Shown piece by piece: positions 47,201-59,137 of a stretch of 64,000 bases of DNA. Each line of letters begins with the position of its first letter. The first letter of the stretch is position 1. The position numbers and the translations under genes were made by a program. The stretch is taken from positions 26,161,501 through 26,225,500 of the forward strand of contig NC_133006.1 of the NCBI RefSeq assembly GCF_048564905.1. Direction: 5' to 3'. The notes below the pieces were generated by a model. That model ran no database searches. It saw only the letters and a list, made by a program, of their open reading frames with translations, and was not told the origin of the DNA. This stretch comes from Vicugna pacos (Eukaryota; Chordata; Mammalia; Artiodactyla; Camelidae).

Positions 47201-50200
47201 AATAGGGATAATAGTAGTGCCTACCTCCTAGAATTATTGTGAGAATTCAATGAAATAATAAATGTGAAGCATGCCGCACAGCACTTGGTGCAGACAGCGC
47301 TTGAAAAGTGACAGCTAGGATGTAACTGTGGATTCCAAGGCTGGCGGGTCCCAGTCTCTAGGAGAACTATGCCACCAGGACTAGTGTTTTTCATTCACTC
47401 TACAAATACTAATTAAGCACTTGCTGTGTGTGACAGACTCTGTTGCAGGCCCCAGGAAGAGGACAGAACAAGGTAGGCAAACCGGATAACCAGCATAGTC
47501 GCCAACGTTTGCATACTGTGTGCCAGGCTCCCTGCTGAGAGCTTTCCGTGACCCTACGAGGTCCCTGTGAGATATCATTTTACAGATGAGGAAACTAAGT
47601 CTCAGAAACGGCTTACGCGTGCCCAAGATCACACAGCGGAGGTGGAACAGGGACTCTTGTCTGCTGACTCCTGGCGGTGCTCAGGGGTGCTCACCTGCAC
47701 TGCCCGACGAAGCCCGCGGTAGGGCGCAGCGGGGCTGCTACAGTTGTCCCTGTCCCCGAGGAGGAGTCCGCAGAGCTGTCGCACACTCAGCGGCGCTCCC
47801 ACCTGCCCATCGTACTGCACCGCGCCTCCCACCAGCGCCTGCAGCGTCCCCAGAAGCTCCGCCTGGTCCTCAGAGCGGCCCAGGGATCCACAGGCGCCCA
47901 TCTCCGCCCGCAGCGCTGCTTGAGCCGCCCCGCCCGCGCGCAGACGCCGCTTCACCTCTGCGAAGGCTGCGGACGCCGCCGCCCGGCACTGCGGAGAGCG
48001 GAGAGGCTGGGTCAGCGAAGACTCGGACCCGGGCCCCAGACTACCCCTTTCCATGACCTGCATCCTCCCTGGGCTCCTCGCTTTTCCCAAGTCGGATTCA
48101 CCTCCTGGGCTGTAGAACTCTGCTCTCGCCCGAGGCCCCGCTCTCTCCTGGCTCCTCCCCCGGGACGTCCCCCCAGGCCCCGCCCCACACGGAGCCTCAG
48201 CCTACTGATAGGGTCGTCCCTCCTCTGGCCACGCCCATTCAGCCCCGCCCCGTTGGGCTCCTCCCTTCTAGGTACCAGGATCCATCCTCAGTTCCTGCCT
48301 TCTTCCTAAATTCGCCCACCTCTCCGGGTCCCAAGTCCCTCAGACGCCGCCACCTTGCAGGCTTCACCCTTTCCCCCTGCCCGCATCCTCAAGGCCTCCT
48401 GTCTCTTCCTATACCCCTCGGACTGGCGCCCACCTCCTACCTCAGGGGATCCACCAATCGCAGTGTTCATTAGGCTTCTGGACACCACCTATAGTCCGAC
48501 CGCAGTACAATATTAAGTGACTCCACTACTGAGGCCCTCCTCCCCCTGGACCCGTCTCCCGCCATCCTTACGTTATTATATTCGGAGAAATCCAGCACGG
48601 CCCGCACCGGGGCGGAAGAGGCGACCGAAGCGAAAATGAGATGGGGAAACTGAGGGAGGAGAAGTTATCAACCTGGGGGCTAGGGACTGGGATCCCATGT
48701 CTTCCTGCCCCTGTGCCACTCACTCATTGTGTGGTCTTAAGCAAGTCCCCACCCTCTATACACCGGACTCTTGTGAACGCAGATTGTAGAAAGCTCTTCT
48801 AGGGGAAAGAACGGTGTGGGAGGAGGGAGTGTGGTGGGCACATATTCCTATTATCTGAGTTGAGGACCCCAGAGTTCCCTCCCTCCAGCCTTCCCAAGAG
48901 GAGTCCTGGGACCTTCAGCCGGGCCCACGCAGCCAGGGAGCCGGCATAGGAGCCTCCGAAGCAGATCCAGGGGCTGGAGGAGGAGACGTTGAAGAGGCGG
49001 GAGAGTGTGAGGCGGGCAGAGATCACATCGGCCAGCCTATGGTCAGAGGGAAGACTGAGTCAGTCCTCATGGCTGGAAATCCCCGAAGATTCCCGCATTG
49101 TACAGAAGGGGATCCCGAGACAAGAATAGAGGGAGTCTGGCCAGAAATTAGGACTATTTTTTTCATGAAATATTTCAGAGGACTCCCCATACCCACATAC
49201 TCATTTCTGCAAGAGTGCCTAGGTCAAGGGAGACCCATCTGGAAAGCCTCCACCCTTCTCTTCCAGACTAGATGGGAGAGGAAAACTTCCAAGGCAGTGT
49301 AGGTGGAAACCTAAACTATAGGAGGGATTGGAGAGAATCAAGAAGAGCTACTTACGAAGAGAGGACCTACGCTGAATAGGTTAGACGTTATTGGGGGAGG
49401 GGGAGACATACTTAGAAAAAGAGATAGAGATATTGGGGGTATGTCTAACATCCTCTTTTTTATCCTAAATGCTCTCTCTTCTCCCTAACATTTCCAAAAC
49501 TGTTTGCAGTTAGTGCCATCCTACTGCATTTAGAAACCCATTTCGCTTGTGAAAATACTAAGAGACAGAGAGGAACATAGAGGCAAAGAGATGTAGACAA
49601 ATACACAGAGAGATGGAGACAAGAGTGAGACAGAGAAAGGGAAAGCGACTGATTACAGACAGATATAGAGAGATACACCAAGTAGGAAAGGGAGAGATAA
49701 GTCCTTTGGGGAACAATAAAACAGGTGAGGTGGGGAAGGAAATAGTAAAGGTTGGTAACAGGAATAGGGTGCACTGAAGGAGGTGAGAGAAGGAGCCATA
49801 CAAATATCTAGGGGGAGCCCACTCCTTGCAGAGGAAAGAGATCAACGATTCAAGGCACCAATGTGCCTATAAGTCTGGAGAGCAGCAAGGACCTCAGTGT
49901 AGCTGGAGCCCAAGGAGTGTGGAAAAGAGGAGGTGGGAGAGTTAACTAGGGAGCCAGAGCCAATCAGACTTTGTAGCCACTGTAAAGATTTTGTCTTTTC
50001 TCTGAGTAAGATGAGAGATGTATGAGGGATTTGAGCCAAGAGAGTGGTGATCTGGCTTATGATCTAATGATCACTCTGGCTTCATTTGGAGAATAGACTA
50101 TATGGGTCAAGGGCAGAAATAGGGAGACCAGTGAGGAGGCTGTGTCATCCAGGTAAGAGATGCTTGTGGTCTGGACCAGTACGCCATAGTGAGACAGCAA

Positions 50201-51894
50201 GTGATAAGAACATAGTGTAAGAGAAAGAAAAAGATAAGTAGGGACAGAGACTCAGAGATGGAGAGAGAAATAATTAGAGTGAAAGAATGAGAAGAGAGCA
50301 TGGAACCAGAGACTCTGCAACTTTGGGCAATGGAGGAGAGAGACACAGATGCAGAGATGCCAAGACACAGACATCCTCAGTCCCATGACCCTAAACACTT
50401 TCCCTACTCCGACTCACGCATGGCGGCTAGACAAGAAGCGAAGCTGGGCCATGTCCAATCCTCCAGCAGGTATACTCAGGCCATAAAATCTATGTTCCAG
50501 GCCTATCACCAGGGCCCCCCAGACTGGGGCCAGGGTTGCAGGGTGCCCTGTGAAGAATATGAAGGAGGGGATGTGAGATAAATGCAACCCTTGAGTCTCA
50601 CAGCACTGCAATATGCAACCTCCCTTCCTGGCCCCCACCAGCTTCCCAGCTATGTCTTTCCTCACCCTTGCTTCTTACCTCTCATCACTGAGCCAGGCCC
50701 AAGGCTGCCCTCTCCCCCCAGGTGCAGGAATACAGGTCCATCCTGGCTGGCCCGATGTTGGTCATTGACCCAATACCGCTAGGAGGTGGGATGGGGAAGA
50801 AAAAATGGGGTTGTGAGAGTTCTGTCCTATTCTTTATTCCCTGTTCATTCCAGTCTCTCTCCCTAATGGATCTTTATGTACATAGTAGTGTCTGAAATAG
50901 GCTTATTTATTTATGTGTTCATTTCTCTCCTGTTTGTCTCCTTATCTAGAAGATAAGATCTACAAGAGCAGATATTTTTGCCAACTTTCACTTTTATGTC
51001 CCCAAGGTCAAGGATAGTGGCTGGCACATGGTAAGTAGTTGCTATATACCGAAATAACAATTGTAGAATAAGTAACAAATGCAGAGGCATTCAGGAATAG
51101 GACCTATGTGAAATGACCTTTTGAGACTGACAGAGTTGGCATGAAAAATTATTGATTTTATCATTCATTCAATAGATATCTTCAAGTGCCTATTGTGAGC
51201 CAGGTCTGGTTCCAAAGCTGGTCCAGATTTATGGCCATATTGAGACCCACTGATGGGTTTAGTGTTTCACTTGAAGGATAGGGAGAAGGGGGTATTGAGG
51301 GGCAGCGAGAGAGTGAGAGTGAATGACAGAGAAAAGGAAAAACTCAAGGACAGGACCTGAAGGATGAAAAAAGTGGGAGGCTAGGAAAGAGAAGGGAGAC
51401 TAGGGGATAAAGGGCAAATCCAAGAAACAGAGGGGTTAGACTAAAGGGCCACAAGGGATGAGACTGCGGGGCAGAGAGCTGGGGAGACAGAGGTGTAGAG
51501 GCAGGAACAGAAAGCAGAGACTGAAGGGCAGAGTAGGGAGACTGGGGAGGGGGCTAGGTAGGCAGTTGACGCCCCTCTCCTGGCCTCACCTGCAGGAAGA
51601 ATCGTCTGTCAGATGCATTGAAGGGGTCCAGTGGCTGCTCCAGCCACCCTTCTTTTGGGAAGGCCACAGGACTCGGGCCCAGGCTCAGGCCCAGTCCAGA
51701 GCGCTCCTGAAACTGCTGAATGTGCTCACCTAGGCGCCTAAGGAGGGAGGCTATGGGACACGGAGGGGAAGGAGTCAGGCCAGGCCTCGTTAGGAGCCCC
51801 GTCTGACCCTAATGAGCCTCCTACCTGGAGCTGAGGAGCCCCAGAGGGAAGCCAGGAGCAGAGGACCCAGCCATAGGATACGTCTGATGGTCAT
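44260..51894 (-). CDS. PRSS16: PRSS16, thymus-specific serine protease (12 coding exons, minus strand)
   Basis: PRSS16 is an S28-family serine peptidase (relative of prolylcarboxypeptidase and DPP7) of thymic epithelial endosomes/lysosomes, linked to peptide presentation to CD4 T cells. Coding exons in order: 51825-51894, 51590-51750, 50679-50778, 50418-50547, 48913-49036, 48572-48649, 48441-48488, 47695-47988, 46774-46915, 44631-44810, 44409-44554, 44260-44292. All introns are GT-AG and the phase is continuous, giving 501 residues. The ATG opens a signal peptide (MTIRRILWLGPLLLASLWG). The nucleophile Ser183 is in GGSYAG (exon 5), Asp446 in NGDTDPW, and His471 in NASHCLDM (exons 10-11). N-glycosylation sequons occur at FNAS, FNVS and NASH. 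The exon 5 donor is weak (gtccca). The stop TAG at 44260-44262 replaces a Lys codon of the human protein as I recall it, shortening the C-terminus by about 12 residues. Identification by remembered human sequence is very strong. Confidence 0.97.
44353..44384. promoter_or_regulatory. Cluster of octamer-like motifs in the last PRSS16 intron
   Basis: ATGCAAAT at 44353-44360 and 44377-44384, with ATGCAAAC at 44364-44371, all on the plus strand within the 116-bp last intron. The octamer is the classical POU-factor site. No functional evidence. Confidence 0.3.
45081..45183 (+). mobile_element. tRNA-derived SINE, camelid Vic-1-like
   Basis: Starts GGGGTGGGTATAGCTCAGTGGTAGAGCA (A box), continues to GGGTTCAACCC (B box), then an A/T-rich tail. 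Flanks show an imperfect duplication, AAGACCTTAAGG at 45065 and AAGACCTGAAGG at 45184. It lies inside PRSS16 intron 9, antisense to the gene. Confidence 0.9.
45330..45500 (-). mobile_element. L2 LINE 3' fragment
   Basis: The plus strand reads 'ttccttcaccatttatttgagcacctacc' and onward like the reverse complement of the L2 3' end. Located in PRSS16 intron 9. Confidence 0.6.
45720..45970 (-). mobile_element. MIR SINE
   Basis: Reverse complement of MIR: 'attttacagaggtagaaactgaggca', 'gaggttaagtcactcgctg' and 'aggatcacatagctatgaaatg' follow in order. Ancient mammalian SINE in intron 9. Confidence 0.8.
46013..46200. mobile_element. Palindromic MITE-like DNA transposon relic
   Basis: The left half (from 'agggtagccagatttagc') and the reverse complement of the right half (ending 'tattacccca') match along almost the whole length, meeting near 46110. 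That full-length inverted symmetry is typical of short nonautonomous DNA transposons. I do not name the family. Located in PRSS16 intron 9. Confidence 0.6.
46926..46972. repeat. TA/CA microsatellite beside the PRSS16 exon 9 acceptor
   Basis: Alternating TA and CA units start about 11 bp upstream (gene sense) of the exon 9 boundary at 46915, leaving only a short 'tgtcccctag' before the exon. Confidence 0.9.
47110..47305 (+). mobile_element. MIR SINE
   Basis: Forward MIR text: 'gatcttgggcaagtaa', 'tcagtttcctcatctgtgaatagggataat' and 'cctacctcctagaattattgtgag'. Located in PRSS16 intron 8. Confidence 0.8.
47385..47650 (-). mobile_element. L2 fragment followed by MIR fragment
   Basis: 47385-47480 resembles the reverse of an L2 3' end (tacaaatactaattaagcac). 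47500-47650 resembles reverse MIR (cattttacagatgaggaaac). Both lie in intron 8, next to exon 8. Confidence 0.65.
50830..51090 (+). mobile_element. L2 LINE 3' fragment
   Basis: Forward L2 3' text, 'tctagaagataagatctacaagag' to 'gtggctggcacatggtaagtag', in PRSS16 intron 2. A second L2 piece in reverse orientation follows at about 51150-51245. Confidence 0.65.
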
Positions 51895-51985
51895 GCTCTC
51901 CAATCCTCTGTGCAAGGGCTCTCAGGGCTGTGTTCGTCTCAGTCACTGAGAACTTTATCTAATGTCCCCTGGGCTGGCCTTTAAA

Positions 51986-51991
51986 TTTATA
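51986..51991 (-). promoter_or_regulatory. Candidate TATA box of PRSS16
   Basis: The minus strand reads CTATAAATTTAAAG about 95 bp upstream of the PRSS16 start codon, which would place a start site roughly 30 bp further on. This is a motif match only. Confidence 0.4.
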
Positions 51992-51999
51992 GTCTTTCA

Positions 52000-52539
52000 T
52001 CAGGAACTCAGATTTCTTTTCATATAACTGTCTTGGGACAGGTCAGGCTTCTGTAGGAACCAGTGAAGCGGGGCAGGGACGCCAGAGTCTGTACATAGAG
52101 GCCTGCTGATGTGGCCCCTGGATATCCAATTACTTCTCTGGCTGCTTCTGATTTTTCCCTCTCTTACTCCTTAATCTCCCTTCCCTCTTGTCCTCAGTCT
52201 CCCTTCTCCATCCTTTAATCTGTACCTCTCTCTGCTTCAGGAAATTTTTTGCCCCCTTACTCCCAGCCTTCCTCTCTCTGCCCCTCAGCATGTCTTCAGT
52301 CCCCCTCAGTTGTCCCAATACTCAGACTCTCTTTGTTCCTCAGCCTCCCCCCTCAATCTCCCTTTCAATCTTCTACTTCAGTCTCTCTCTCTGAAAGATA
52401 TCTCTACTCAAAGGCCAGAAAGGTCTTCTGTGATCATCTTTTTAAAATTTATCAAACCTGTAGGTCTCCTTTATTCTTTACTTTTCTTCATAGCACTTAC
52501 CACTATTAGAAATATTATACATATTTTACTTACTTACAT
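52000..52539. other. Unassigned DNA upstream of PRSS16
   Basis: Pyrimidine-rich on the plus strand from about 52150 to 52400. No gene or named repeat recognised. It may include PRSS16 upstream regulatory sequence. Confidence 0.4.
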
Positions 52540-52685
52540 GATTCATCATCTGTTTCCCAGACTAGAAAGGAAGCACCATGGGGCTCTTGATTTTCATCTC
52601 TTCCATTCACTGTTAAATGCCTGGTTGCTACAACAGTGTACACAGTAGACAATCAATAAATGTTTGTTGTGTGAATGAATAATCC
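52540..52685 (+). mobile_element. L2 LINE 3' fragment
   Basis: Ends with 'caatcaataaatgtttgttgtgtgaatgaat', the L2 3' terminus, preceded by 'ctagaaaggaagcaccatggggct'. Confidence 0.75.
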
Positions 52686-52798
52686 ATCAACCAATGTTGC
52701 TGGTTTTACTCTAAAACGTTATCCAGAATCTGACGTCTTCTTACCACCTCCAGTGCTATCACCTTCTTCTGAGCCACCGTCATCTCTGACCTGGATAA

Positions 52799-52944
52799 TG
52801 CACCCTTTTATTGAATGGTTAAAGCAGATGTTCAAGGTATGTTTGATAGGCCACAAGTCATTCTGGCTAGCATAAAGTTCAAGGCAAATAATGTATAAGC
52901 CAGAACAATTTCCCCATACCTCAATACATGAACATTTCTTCCAT
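52799..52944 (+). repeat. Third, old copy of palindrome-arm sequence, fragment 1
   Basis: Same-strand homology to 33757-33898 of the right arm (and inverted to 8604-8745). Shared landmarks are the CACCCTTTT start, 'aaagcagatg', 'gtataagccagaa', 'ccccatacct' and 'acatgaacat'. Clearly diverged. Confidence 0.75.
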
Positions 52945-54500
52945 CAGGTGGTGCATACTTACTCCTTTCACTTTGCAGGGAGTGGGTTTCAGTGATCTAA
53001 TGCAGCAGTGATCAAACCAGGGTAATCCCACTCTTGAGGACACAGGAGGACCTTCAAAAGTGCAAGAAGCCAGTCAGCCTCAGGTGATCACTTTTCTAGT
53101 CATCAACCACCATATGGATTTTATCTAAAACTGACCTGTCTGAGAATATTTCTGATATCAAGGTGTGCATTTCTCAATGACCTTTTTTTCATACTCCAAA
53201 AGAAACACTTTCCTCTCACTCTTCTCAAATCTGACCAAGGATTATCAACTCAAAGTGCAACAAGCTCCAGGCTCCAACACAGGAACAAATGGAAAGGCTG
53301 GGAAATGGTTAAGATAATTAAACTATTGTGATAGCTAGGTAATTAACCTTTAGCAAGTCAGGATGCTTTCAATTATTTGCTTTAAATAAATTAAGGGAGA
53401 ATCTAGTCATCAAATATATTAGAATCTGAAATATATGTGATTCTTTTTTTTTGCAAACAACTCAGAAAGTGTTAAGTAACCATGATACATTTGTATAGCA
53501 AAACATGATCTATTTTCATTTTATTCTATATTAAAATACATTTCTCAGTAGTCATAAACTAGGCATAAAATTAATACTGAAATTTGACTTATCATGGCAA
53601 CACGCACATTTATCCATGATTATATGAACTAATTTTAAAAGACCAATATCATTTAGATAAGCATTTCATTATTTTTACCTTTAATTTACTCCTTAGTTTC
53701 TAATTCATTGTATTTCTGCTGTTATGATTATTTGTGTATAAATAATATTTTAAATGATAATTCAGTACAGAGAAACTAGTAAAAACTAGAATCTTACGTC
53801 CTCCCCCAAAGTAACTGTAGTGTTCATATATATTGTTTTTTGTTACAGTAAAGTAAGAGATAGGAACTGTAAAATAATTTCAGGTATAAAATTATTTGAT
53901 ATTATGATGTCTTTTGGGGAAAGTGAAGTTCAAGAAGAAAAAATGGCATAAGATTAAAGGCTATAAAGAATTACTTGTTCATACATTTATTTTTCATAAA
54001 TAGTGATCATATCAGATTATTCAAAATTTGTGATCAATATATTCGAGTGATGCAGCAGTTTCATTTTTAAATTATCAATGATTATAATACAAAGAAAAGC
54101 AACTGCTTAATCTTAGGATAAAAATAAATTAGTTTTCAAAAAATGTGCCTGGGGTACATAGTTCTAAGATTTGGGGGAAGGCTATGCTATGAAAAACAAA
54201 ATTTGCAGGTTGAAGCCTCAGCTTAGCTAAGGATAAAATGACCAACTTCTGTTCATTTTTCACCATTTGTTTGTATCTCATTTTTATTGGAAACAGCCTC
54301 CAAACCCAATGTTAAGAAGTCCTGCTCAGACCAGGTATTCCAACACATCCTTTCCTCCATCGCTTGGAAGTCTACATAGTTGCTGATGCATCTCAGACCA
54401 AGGGCTTGGCAGCCAGGTGAGGGGTACACTTTTTGTCTTCAGAATAGAAATCCAAGAATCTGAAAGTGGCCTGAGAATCTAGAGCTCTCACAGGTGCCAA
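52945..54500. other. AT-rich insertion between the two arm-like fragments
   Basis: In the right arm the flanking homologous pieces are about 180 bp apart; here they are about 1.55 kb apart. The extra sequence is AT-rich, and I recognise no gene or repeat family in it. Confidence 0.5.
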
Positions 54501-54645
54501 TGTCACTCCAGAATTGGTCGGGATCCCTCTTTCCACTCGAAATGACCTTGACCTGCATGGCCACAAAACTCCAGCTGAGTGGGACGCTGAGTTGCTGGGA
54601 AATTGTCCAGGAGGAAGAGCTGCCTGTCCTGCATCTCACATCTGC
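54501..54645 (+). repeat. Third, old copy of palindrome-arm sequence, fragment 2
   Basis: Collinear with 34075-34212. Shared phrases are 'actccag', 'ggtcggg', 'gctgagtgggacgctgagt' (arm: gctgagcgggatgctgagt) and 'gctgcc'. Most CpG sites of the arm copy are lost here. The minus-strand 66-codon frame over it is not recognisable as a gene. Confidence 0.65.
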
Positions 54646-55124
54646 ACCTGCTAAACCGGCTTTTCATTGAGGTCCTTGTGTGTTTCGCATCTGCAAAGAA
54701 TTGTATGCCAAGCTTGCTAAATTTGAGAACCTTTTGACTGCGTTGTGGGGCGGGGGTCTGGGTAGGTGCAGTGACTGAGTGCCAGGAACCCGAGGTGCGC
54801 CCGGATAGGAAGAGATGCGAAAGGAGCCTAACTGTGAAGAATAGGAATCCTTGGAATCCTTCCTGGAGCTAGAGAAATGGGAACTAGGAGGGAAAGTCCT
54901 TTTTGGCCAACAGACATCTCAGAGTTATTTGAAGAGCATCTTCCTCCATCATCCCCCCACCGTGACCCCCCCCCCCCAGTTAGGAGGTGAATTGATTTCT
55001 TTTGAAAATAACTTTCTGGAAAGAAGAAAAATTGAAGCTTCTGATGTCATTTGATAAACACCTGGAGGATTCTCGCGCTCAATTTCAAAGACTATATTTA
55101 GCAGAAAGGACTTTCTGTGCACCT
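54646..55124. other. No gene recognised
   Basis: Mixed DNA with a C12 run at about 54966. May continue the third arm-like copy, but I could not follow the match. Confidence 0.4.
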
Positions 55125-55265
55125 TTTCATCATTCATTAAATTAAGTTACTGAGAACCTGCCACTCTGTGTGGGCACCAGGGGTACCAGAGGAATGAAGA
55201 CAGCAGTGTTCACCCTCAGGAGGAGAAAGAGAAACGGGCAGTTAATTATCATAAAATGGTAAATC
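55125..55265 (-). mobile_element. L2 LINE 3' fragment
   Basis: Reverse L2 3' text starting 'catcattcattaaattaagttactgagaacctgcc' and running to 'gggcagttaattatc'. Confidence 0.55.
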
Positions 55266-55855
55266 CAAGCAGCAAATATTCACACTGCTGGACGTTCTCG
55301 GGTGGAGCACAGAAAATGGGTATCTCCCAGTCCTTAGAAACCCACAAGGCAGATCTGCAGAGATTTCCTTCTTTCCTGGTATGAAGAGGAGCTGGGACCA
55401 AATCCACCAGCTATTCCTGCTGGAGGGTCTATTTCATAATCTGTCTATTTGGAAGTTAAACTGAAAACCTGCTTCCAGATCCTTTCTGTGGTAGAAAGAA
55501 GGAAGACTCTTGTGAATGTTCCTCTGTGTTTTCTCAGGGCAGAGTCGTCAAGTTTGAGGAAGTCTTGTTTTCTACCTGAGCAGTGAAGTTTATTTCTTCT
55601 GGAGACCAAGTTTTCGCCTTATCTTTTTATTTTTGCTGGAGTTCAGAAAGGGGAAATGGAGCATGAAGAAAAACTTGAAGAAACAATGTTACTTGGTCGT
55701 AGTTAAAATTGGCTAAACAAAAAAGTCTCTTTTGAAAAAAGAAGAAGAAAGATTTCCTCGTTTAAAAAAATTCGTTCCCTTTATCTACGAGCTTCTTTGT
55801 TTGTTTGTTTTAAAGTATTTATTTTATTTTAATTTTTTGTTGGTTTGGAGTGTAG

Positions 55856-55961
55856 GTTTATTTATTTGCTTTTTTTTTTTTGATAGAGGTGCTGGCGATT
55901 GAACTCAGACCCTTGTGCATACTAGGCATGCACACTACCACTGAGCTATACCCTGCCCCCC
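55856..55961 (-). mobile_element. tRNA-derived SINE, camelid Vic-1-like
   Basis: Minus-strand SINE. The plus strand shows a T-rich tail, then the B-box complement near 'gattgaactcagac' and the A-box complement 'accactgagctatacc'. It abuts the 3' end of the L1 that follows. Confidence 0.85.
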
Positions 55962-58670
55962 AGTCTGTTTTGTTATTGTTTTTTTCCACGTGTAAGTGAC
56001 ATCATACAGTATTTTTCTTTCTCTGTCTGACTTATTTCACTTAGCAGAATGCTCTCAAGTTCCATCCATGTTGTCATAAATGGCAAGACCTCATTCTTTC
56101 TTATGGCTGTATAATATTGCACCATATATCACATTTTCTGTATTATGTATATACACTTTATATACATATTGCACTATATAACTCTATCTATCTATATCAC
56201 ATTTTCTATATCCATTCATCCACTGATGGACACCTAGGTTGTTTCCATGTCTTGGCTAGTGTAAATAATGCTGCAATGAACATAGGGGTGCATACATCTT
56301 TTCGACTTAGTGTTTTCATTTTCTTGGATAAATACCTAGAAGTGAGATTGCTCAATCATATGGTAATTCTGTTTTTAACCTTCTGATGAACTTCCGTACT
56401 GTTTTGCATGGTGGCTGCATCAATTTGTATTCCTACAAACTGTGTACAAGTGTTCCCTTTCCTCCACATCCTCAGCAACACTTGTTATTTCCTGTCTTTT
56501 TGATGATAGCTATTTTAATAGGTGTGAGGTCATATCTCATTTTGGTTTTGACTTGGATTTTCCTGATGACTAAGGATGTTGAGCATCTTTTCATGTATCT
56601 GTTGGTCATATTTTTGTCGTCTTTGGAAAAATGTCTGGTCAGATTCTCTGCCCATTGCAAAATGGGATTGTTTGATTTTTTACTATTGAGTTGTATGGAT
56701 TCTTTTTATATTTTACATATTAGCCACTTATCAGATATATAGTTTGCAAATATTTTTCTCCCATTCCATGTGTCACTTTCTTATTTTGTTGATGGTTTCT
56801 TTTACTGTTTGATGTAGTCTCACTTGTTTATTTTTGTTTTTGTTTCTTTTCAGTTTGATGTAGTCTCACTTGTTTATTTTTGTTTTTGTTTCTTTTCCTT
56901 TTGGTGACAGATTCAAAAAAAGCCATCACGAAGACCTATGTCAAGAAGCTTATTATTTATGTTTTCTTCTAGGATTTGTATAGTTTTAGGTCTTACATTC
57001 AAATCTCTAATTATTTTGAGTTAATTTTTTTGTATAGTGTAAGGCAGTGGTCTACTTACATTCTTTTGCATGTGGCTGTCTGGCTTTCTCAACACCATTT
57101 ACTGAAGAGATTCCATTGTAGAGTCTTGCCTGCTTTGTCATAAGTTAGTTGACCATTTACATGCAGATTTGTCCCTAAGATCTCTATTCTGTTTCATTGG
57201 TGTACGTATCTGTTTTTCTGCCAATACCATACTATTTTAATTACTATAGCTTAGGGTTAGAGTTTGAAATCAGGAAGCATGATGCCTCCACCTTTATTTT
57301 TCTTTCTCACAATTGCTTTTGTTATTTGGGGTGTTTCATGGTTGCATACAAATTTTAGGATGTCTTGTTCTATTTCTGTGGAAAAAGCCATTGAAATTTT
57401 GATAGGGATTGAATTGAATCTGTAGATTGATTTGGGTAGTATGGATATTTTTAAATAATATTAATTCTTCTAATCCATAAACACAGAATATCTTTCCATT
57501 TATTTATGTCTTCTACAATTTTTTTTATTACTTTCTTATAGTTTTCAATATACAGATCTTTCACCTCCTTGGTTAAATTCATTCCTAGGAATTTTATTTT
57601 TTGATACAATTGTAAATGAGATTGTTTTCTTAATTTCTCTTTCTGATAGCTTGTTATTAATGTAAAGAAATGCAACTGATTTTTGTGTATTGATTTGGTA
57701 TCCTGTAATTTTACATTATTTATTTATTAGTTGTAACAATTTTTTGATGGAGTCTTTAGGGTTTTCTATATGTAATATCTATATATATTTCTATATATAA
57801 TATTATGTCATCTACAAATGGTGACAGTTTTACTTTTTCCTTTCCAATTTTGATGATTTTATTTCTTTTTCTTGCCTAATTACTCTAGCTGGGACTCCTA
57901 ATACTATGTTGAATAAAAGTGGGGAGAGTGGACATTCCTGTCTTGTTCCTGATCTTAAATGAAAAGCTTTCAGCTTTTTATCATTGAGTATGATTTTAGC
58001 TGTGAGCTTGTCATATGTGGCCTTTATTATGTTGAGGTATGTTTCCCCTATATCCATTTTATCATAAACGGATGTTGAATTTGTCAAATGCTTTTGCTGA
58101 ATCTATTGAGATGATCTTATGATTTTTTTATCCTCAATTTTGTTAATGTGGTGTATCACACTGATTGATTTGCAGATGTTGAACCAGCATTGCATCCCTA
58201 GACTAAATCCCACTTGATTATGGTGTATGATCCCTTTGATGCATTTGGTTTGTTAATATTTTGTTGAGAAGTTTTGCATCTATGTTTACCTGGGATACTT
58301 GCCTGTAACTTTGTTTGTTTGTTTCTGTGGCATCCTTCTCTTGGTTTGGTATCAGGGTAATGCTGGCCTGGTAAAATGTGTTTAGAAGAGTTTCCCCCCT
58401 ACAACTTTTTGGACGAGTTTGAGGACTGATCTTAATTCTTCTTTGAATGTTGGGAAGAATTTATCGGTGAAGCCTTCTGTCCCCAGACCTTTGTTGAGAG
58501 GTTTTTAATTATTGATTCAATCTTGGCAGTAATAGGTCTGTTCAGATTTTCCATTTCATCATGATTCAGTCTTGATAGGTTGTAGGTTTCTCAGAATCTA
58601 TTTCTTCTAGGTTGTCCAATTTGTTGAAATAGCATTTAGTGTTAAATAGGCATAAGAATATGAAACTTTT
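55962..58670 (-). mobile_element. L1 LINE (3' two-thirds of ORF2 plus 3' UTR)
   Basis: Reverse-oriented L1. The 3' UTR begins near 55965. The ORF2 reverse transcriptase tail is visible at 58087-57830, where the minus strand encodes [16 protein letters not shown] following piece at 57675-57451 encodes LGMNLTKEVKDLYIENYK-like ORF2 text. Several frameshifts and stops make it inactive. A small duplication (about 56830-56890) repeats 'gatgtagtctcacttgtttatttttg'. Confidence 0.9.
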
Positions 58671-58704
58671 TACTATTTCATGTGAAGAGCCATACACACA
58701 GGGT

Positions 58705-58778
58705 AGTTGGTTAGCTCAGTTGGTTGGAGCGAGGTGCTAATGTTGCCAAGGTCATGGGTTTGATCCCTTTATGGGCCA
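58705..58778 (+). pseudogene. tRNA-Ile-derived pseudogene
   Basis: 74 nt aligned to tRNA-Ile-AAT. The anticodon loop CTAATGT keeps AAT, but the acceptor 5' strand (AGTTGG) no longer pairs and the B box is GGTTTGATCCC. It lies between two L1 relics, away from the cluster. Confidence 0.8.
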
Positions 58779-59137
58779 ATGGAGACCCTTCTGGCCTTTC
58801 TGAATTTACTGATTTTCATGGCTTCTTATTAGATAATATAGATTAAGTTGTCATTTTTAAATGTTCCAAATATCTTCTACTTTTGTCATACCTGTCTATC
58901 TATGCTTCCATTGTGGCCTTCATTGAACATATCTTTGATTTGGATGAAGTAAAATATACCAATATTTTGCTTTACAGTTTATGTCTTTAAGTTATTTTTA
59001 AGTTCTTTTCTATCCTTTAGGGCATAAAGATATTTTTCTACATATATTTCTATTAATTCTTATCTGTCACTCTCTCATAAGTATATTTTATAAATTCTGT
59101 GGATGATTTTACTTTATGCTAAGAATCACAATAATAG

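Noticed and set aside
47629-48090. Minus-strand frame as a single-exon gene
   Set aside because: Only 47695-47988 is PRSS16 exon 8. The frame extends into both introns past clear splice sites.
47586-48309. Long plus-strand frames of 156 and 210 codons
   Set aside because: They are antisense shadows of PRSS16 exon 8 in GC-rich DNA. The minus strand matches PRSS16 residue by residue.
55962-58670. Reverse transcriptase frames as a host gene
   Set aside because: The text is L1 ORF2 in several broken frames with an L1 3' UTR at the end.
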